Shown here: positions 14,604 through 16,878 of the stretch, piece by piece
Numbering within the stretch: position 1 is the stretch's first letter
How the letters are laid out: each line of letters starts with the position of its first letter
Source of the DNA: VRUE01 sp040901495
GTDB lineage: Bacteria; Actinomycetota; Thermoleophilia; Solirubrobacterales; 70-9
Reading direction: 5' to 3'
Assembly: GCA_040901495.1 (NCBI GenBank)
Contig: JBBDYO010000064.1
Span: 1 to 16,878 of the forward strand
DNA: 16,878 nucleotides
Notes under the pieces: generated by a model
Databases searched by the model: none
What the model was told of the DNA's origin: nothing
Seen by the model: only the letters and a program-made list of their open reading frames with translations
Program-made: the position numbers and the translations under genes

Positions 14604-15053
14604 TTAGCCGAACAGTTTGGCCCGAATTCGTCTTAGGCGACCGCGAAGTCGCCAACCTTCATGGGGGTCGACCCGAAAGCAGGGCTCATCGAGGCTGACT
14701 CCCTCTGGCCAAGGTTCAAATTTCCTCAGGTCAACGACCGATCGATGTTCGTGATGATCCGCTTTGAGAACCAGCGCCACATCCATGGCGGCTAGCTGTG
14801 CAAGAAATGCACGGTAGTACGCGTTCCAAGTCAATTCGGGCCAATTCTCAATGCGAGCTGTCTCAGCTCTTTTGCAAAAGGCAGTGTTTGCTGGAGAGAT
14901 CGGTGCCGCCGGATTGCTACGCGTCGTGTGCCATCTAGCATGCTGTGCTGCATCGATCGCATCCTCTGCGCCGAGTAGGGCAGCGACTGCACGATCGGGC
15001 ACCTCGACTTCGTTTGGATCTTGAGGGGTCCAAGACTGATCTGGATCGCCCAA
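14604..15053 (-). CDS. Hypothetical protein, lower-GC segment
   Basis: I do not recognise this reading frame of about 149 residues. It starts at TTG 15053, the first usable start after an in-frame TAG nine bases upstream. The product is soluble, with Trp- and His-rich patches: ARWHTTR, WPELTWNAYYRAFLAQLAAMDVALVL and KADHHEHRSVVDLRKFEPWPEG. It ends in a basic tail, RLRGRLRRIRAKLF. There is no signal peptide, membrane segment or known catalytic motif. Codon choice and base composition are visibly less G/C-rich than in the flanking mutase genes. It lies downstream of the 122-aa gene on the same strand and converges on the mutase large subunit 18 bp away. The frame length and amino-acid make-up look protein-like; expression is unproved and the start is weak. 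Confidence 0.5.
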   Translation of the reverse strand: MGDPDQSWTPQDPNEVEVPDRAVAALLGAEDAIDAAQHARWHTTRSNPAAPISPANTAFCKRAETARIENWPELTWNAYYRAFLAQLAAMDVALVLKADHHEHRSVVDLRKFEPWPEGVSLDEPCFRVDPHEGWRLRGRLRRIRAKLFG

Positions 15054-15194
15054 TGTGAACTACTGCATGGTTGGGGAGTCAGGGTCCGCGCAACTTCGGC
15101 GGCACTCTGGCCGGCGGTCTCGGCAATACGAGATCTGGTTCTGTCCGCTACCGACCTTCATCGGCCTTCAAGTCCTGGCGCTTCGTCGCGACAG

Positions 15195-15563
15195 TCATGG
15201 GTTCTCCATTTCCGCTCGGCAGCGAGGATCTGCCTTGCAGCTCGCTTCCATTTCTTCGATGATTTCTTGGCCTTCGTCGGATTCGCGTTCGGCTTCTCGC
15301 ATTTCAGCCGGACCAAGGACTTCTTCGCTCGCCGTCGGGTGATACTTCCGCCATTCCCTATCGGCCACGTCCCTTTCGCGCTCGAGGTTCTTTTCGTAAT
15401 TGGCCGCCTCGTCACCACAGAGCATCACACTGTTTGCGTCTCGGAGGCAGTCCTTGCTATTCAGTCCCGCCGGGGCGAGGAAAGTGTCGAAGGTGCCGAG
15501 CATCCAAAGTCCGGCCAAAGCGACAATTGCGGCGGCTATCCAAACTTTCGCGCGAGTGCTCAT
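15195..15563 (-). CDS. Hypothetical small membrane-anchored or secreted protein with four cysteines
   Basis: The product has 122 residues starting at ATG. A short basic N terminus (MSTRAK) is followed by a hydrophobic helix, VWIAAAIVALAGLWMLG (7-23), giving a signal anchor or uncleaved signal peptide with the rest outside. The exported part has Cys39, Cys49, Cys109 and Cys115, possibly two disulfides, around a highly charged, probably helical segment (residues 55-105, many Glu, Arg and Lys). No lipobox is visible. I do not recognise a family. It lies in the lower-GC DNA between the two mutase subunit genes, 141 bp upstream of the other unrecognised gene on the same strand; that gap shows no convincing gene or site. 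Function unknown. Confidence 0.6.
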   Translation of the reverse strand: MSTRAKVWIAAAIVALAGLWMLGTFDTFLAPAGLNSKDCLRDANSVMLCGDEAANYEKNLERERDVADREWRKYHPTASEEVLGPAEMREAERESDEGQEIIEEMEASCKADPRCRAEMENP

Positions 15564-15781
15564 TGTCGCCCCGAGAGATCGCCCCCGAGGAGGACGACAC
15601 CTTTGGCCGTCAGGCGCGCGCGCCGGCGCGGGGACTCTATGAGAATGCCGAGTACGACCTGCTCATTTTCTGAATCAGATTTGGAGTTTTCGGGCGTCCA
15701 GCCACTCACCTGCCTGAGTTTAGGCTCCCTCACGCTTTGGGTGTTTGCACCAATGTTCCTAGCATCCAGCAGAAAAGGAGC
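15564..15781. other. Spacer between the unknown gene and the B12-subunit gene
   Basis: These 218 bp separate the divergent 122-aa gene and the mutase small-subunit gene. No strong promoter is obvious. A possible -10 TAGCAT is at 15760-15765 for the rightward gene. Positions 15566-15673 read on the plus strand as a short G/C-biased frame ending in TGA with no good start, possibly a gene remnant. No RNA gene is seen. Confidence 0.4.
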
Positions 15782-16234
15782 ATGGGCCGCTACCCTTCCC
15801 GCCGCACCATGGAGGCAGCAACCGCCAGAAAGATCCGCGTCGTCGTCGCCAAGCCCGGCTTGGACGGGCACGACCGCGGCGCCAAGATCATCGCCCGGGC
15901 GCTGCGCGACGCGGGCATGGAGGTGATCTACACCGGTCTGCACCAGACGCCGGAGCAGATCGCCGAGACGGTGATCCAGGAGGACGCCGACGCGGTCGGG
16001 CTTTCGATCCTCTCCGGTGCCCACATGACGCTGGTCCCCAAAGTCGTCGCCCTGCTGAATGAGCAGGGGGTCGACGACGTCCTGGTCACGGTCGGGGGCA
16101 CGATCCCAGCCGAGGACATCCCCGAGCTGAAGAAGCTCGGCGTCGCGGCGGTCTTCACGCCGGGCGCGGGGACCGACGAGATCGTCGACTTCATTCGCAC
16201 GGGCGCCGAGGAGCGTCACGCGAGCGGTTCCTGA
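15782..16234 (+). CDS. B12-binding small subunit of acyl-CoA mutase
   Basis: This protein of about 150 residues is a stand-alone cobalamin-binding Rossmann domain. PGLDGHDRGAK holds the DxHxxG motif (Asp28, His30, Gly33), whose histidine replaces the dimethylbenzimidazole ligand of cobalt. It is followed by the SILSGAHM and VTVGGTIPAED loops that cradle the nucleotide tail. It would pair with the 540-residue large subunit to form the active mutase. Separate small subunits of this size are normal for isobutyryl-CoA and 2-hydroxyisobutyryl-CoA mutases and for some split methylmalonyl-CoA mutases. The start is uncertain: ATG 15782 has an AAGGAG only 1 nt away, ATG 15809 gives a 141-residue form beginning MEAATARKIRV, and GTG 15737 is longer. 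It is separated from its partner gene by about 1.2 kb of unrelated DNA. Confidence 0.92.
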   Translation: MGRYPSRRTMEAATARKIRVVVAKPGLDGHDRGAKIIARALRDAGMEVIYTGLHQTPEQIAETVIQEDADAVGLSILSGAHMTLVPKVVALLNEQGVDDVLVTVGGTIPAEDIPELKKLGVAAVFTPGAGTDEIVDFIRTGAEERHASGS

Positions 16235-16244
16235 GCCGCTTGTA

Positions 16245-16262
16245 CCCGCTGTTTGGAGCGGG
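16245..16262 (+). terminator. Hairpin after the B12-subunit gene
   Basis: CCCGCT (16245-16250) pairs with AGCGGG (16257-16262) around loop GTTTGG, 11 nt after the stop codon. It is a candidate terminator separating the mutase small subunit from the etfB promoter. The stem is short and no T-tract follows. Confidence 0.4.
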
Positions 16263-16271
16263 GTCCCGTCG

Positions 16272-16287
16272 TGTGATATCGATCACC
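16272..16287. promoter_or_regulatory. CRP/GlxR-like binding site upstream of etfB
   Basis: TGTGA-N6-TCACC matches the CRP/GlxR consensus TGTGA-N6-TCACA at 9 of 10 defined positions. Its centre lies about 43 bp before the transcription start predicted from the TATAGA box, close to the class II activator position. This suggests cAMP-CRP-type control of the ETF genes. Inference from sequence only. Confidence 0.5.
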
Positions 16288-16310
16288 GCCGAATAACACA
16301 CCGCCGGATG

Positions 16311-16316
16311 TATAGA
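16311..16316 (+). promoter_or_regulatory. Putative -10 box of etfB
   Basis: TATAGA is the best -10 match in the 138-bp upstream region. No good -35 is present at the usual distance, which fits a promoter needing an activator at the adjacent CRP-like site. Confidence 0.45.
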
Positions 16317-16320
16317 TAGA

Positions 16321-16344
16321 CTGATTGACTGGTCAGTCAACCAG
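16321..16344. promoter_or_regulatory. TetR-type operator upstream of etfB
   Basis: The core TTGACTG-GT-CAGTCAA (16325-16340) is a perfect inverted repeat. After one A/C mismatch it continues with CTG (16321-16323) and CAG (16342-16344). It starts 4 bp after the -10 box and would cover the transcription start, as expected for a repressor. Size and symmetry suit a TetR-family fatty-acid or acyl-CoA regulator. The regulator is unknown; the TetR in this window has no copy of this site at its own promoter. Confidence 0.55.
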
Positions 16345-16372
16345 AGAAACCGACGTCCCAAGGAGCTAAATC

Positions 16373-16878
16373 TTGAAGATCTGCGTCCTGGTCAAGGAGG
16401 TCCCGGACGCCGCCGTCCAGAAGCGCATCGACTCAAACACGATGCGGCTGGACCGTGGCGGCGAGAAAAACCTCAACCCCTTCGATACCCACGCCATCGA
16501 GGCCGCCATGCAGATCAAGGAGGGCGGCGCGATTCCGGTCGAGGAGGTTGTCGCGGTGACGATGGGCCCGAGCTCGGCCCAGCGCGCGCTGCACAAGGCC
16601 GTCGCGCTTGGCGCCGACCGCTCGGTGCACCTCTCCGACGACGCCCTCGCCGGCTCGGATGTCTGCGCGACCGGCTACTCGCTGGCCAAAGTGCTCGAGT
16701 CCGAGAGCCCCGACCTGGTGCTGCTTGGCCAGCAGTCGGACGACGGCGAGTGCTACACGATCGGCGCCGTGGTGGCCGACCACCTGAAGATGCCCTCGCT
16801 GACGCAGGTGATCAAGATCGACGTCACCGACGGCAAGCTGCGCTGCGAGCGCCAGGCCGAGTACGGCTACGACACGGT
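16373..16878 (+). CDS. etfB: Electron transfer flavoprotein beta subunit, 3' end outside the window
   Basis: ETF beta is half of the soluble flavoprotein that takes electrons from acyl-CoA dehydrogenases and hands them to the quinone pool. Translation begins at TTG, with AAGGAG (16360-16365) 7 nt upstream. The product opens MKICVLVKEVPDAAVQKRI, followed by LNPFDTHAIEAAMQIKEGG (34-52), VAVTMGPSSAQRALHKAVALGADRSVHLSDD and LVLLGQQSDDGECYTIGAVVADHLKMPSLTQV, the nucleotide-binding core of the family. About 168 codons are present of the usual 250-260. etfA usually follows directly. The acyl-CoA dehydrogenase at 2527 is a plausible electron donor. Control appears elaborate: CRP-like site, -10 box and a TetR-type inverted repeat lie just upstream. 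Confidence 0.95.
   Translation, partial: MKICVLVKEVPDAAVQKRIDSNTMRLDRGGEKNLNPFDTHAIEAAMQIKEGGAIPVEEVVAVTMGPSSAQRALHKAVALGADRSVHLSDDALAGSDVCATGYSLAKVLESESPDLVLLGQQSDDGECYTIGAVVADHLKMPSLTQVIKIDVTDGKLRCERQAEYGYDT

Noticed and set aside
14636..14653. GGCGAC-N6-GTCGCC inverted repeat as a terminator or operator
   Set aside because: It lies within the coding end of the unknown minus-strand gene, the stem is only 6 bp, and it is not placed after a stop codon.
15560..16219. 219-codon minus-strand frame opposite the B12-subunit gene
   Set aside because: The plus strand encodes an intact cobalamin-binding domain with DxHxxG; the antisense product has no family features.

Overview
The window looks like chromosomal DNA of a high-GC actinobacterium. 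Strong G/C at third codon positions, several genes with an actinobacterial TAGACT-type -10 box 7-9 nt before the start codon and no Shine-Dalgarno (probably leaderless mRNAs), and the gene families present would fit a Thermoleophilia/Solirubrobacterales-like lineage. The phylum is fairly secure. The class is a guess from gene style and was not tested.

Layout. 1-349: tail of a GT4 glycosyltransferase. 430-1086 (-): a hexapeptide-repeat acyltransferase. 1115-2477 (+): the mutase-chaperone GTPase meaB, overlapping a PRC-barrel-like gene. 2527-3672 (-): an acyl-CoA dehydrogenase, divergent from a TetR regulator whose stop overlaps the start of a sterol/macrolide-type glycosyltransferase (3714-5638). 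5645-7622 (-): HxlR regulator followed by an aldehyde dehydrogenase. 7735-8498 (+): a 53-aa protein translationally coupled to a PaaI-type thioesterase. 8525-9145 (-): a membrane protein. 9241-10677 (-): leucyl aminopeptidase, divergent from a thiolase (10802-11977) and a membrane-anchored HAD-IB phosphatase (12042-12872). 12963-14585: the large subunit of a B12-dependent acyl-CoA mutase. 14604-15563 (-): two unrecognised genes in visibly lower-GC DNA. 15782-16234: the separate B12-binding subunit of the mutase. 16373 onward: etfB, starting with TTG and cut by the window end.

How the genes fit together. Most recognised enzymes handle acyl-CoA or aldehydes: acyl-CoA dehydrogenase, its electron acceptor ETF, thiolase, thioesterase, aldehyde dehydrogenase, B12 mutase and the mutase's G-protein chaperone. 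The mutase carries Phe70 and Gln188 where methylmalonyl-CoA mutase has Tyr89 and Arg207. Together with the split large/small subunit layout, this points to an isobutyryl-CoA-mutase-like enzyme linking branched (valine-type) and straight-chain C4 acyl-CoA to beta-oxidation. That substrate assignment is inference.

Regulation visible in the sequence: two matching GTTGC-N5-GCAAC operators lie between hxlR and the small-protein/thioesterase operon, with a third, weaker copy between the aminopeptidase and thiolase genes. A 16-bp perfect palindrome precedes the aldehyde dehydrogenase gene. A CRP-like site, a -10 box and a TetR-type inverted repeat are stacked ahead of etfB. Long hairpins without U-tracts sit at several gene ends. 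I saw no tRNA, rRNA, CRISPR array, insertion sequence or integrase.
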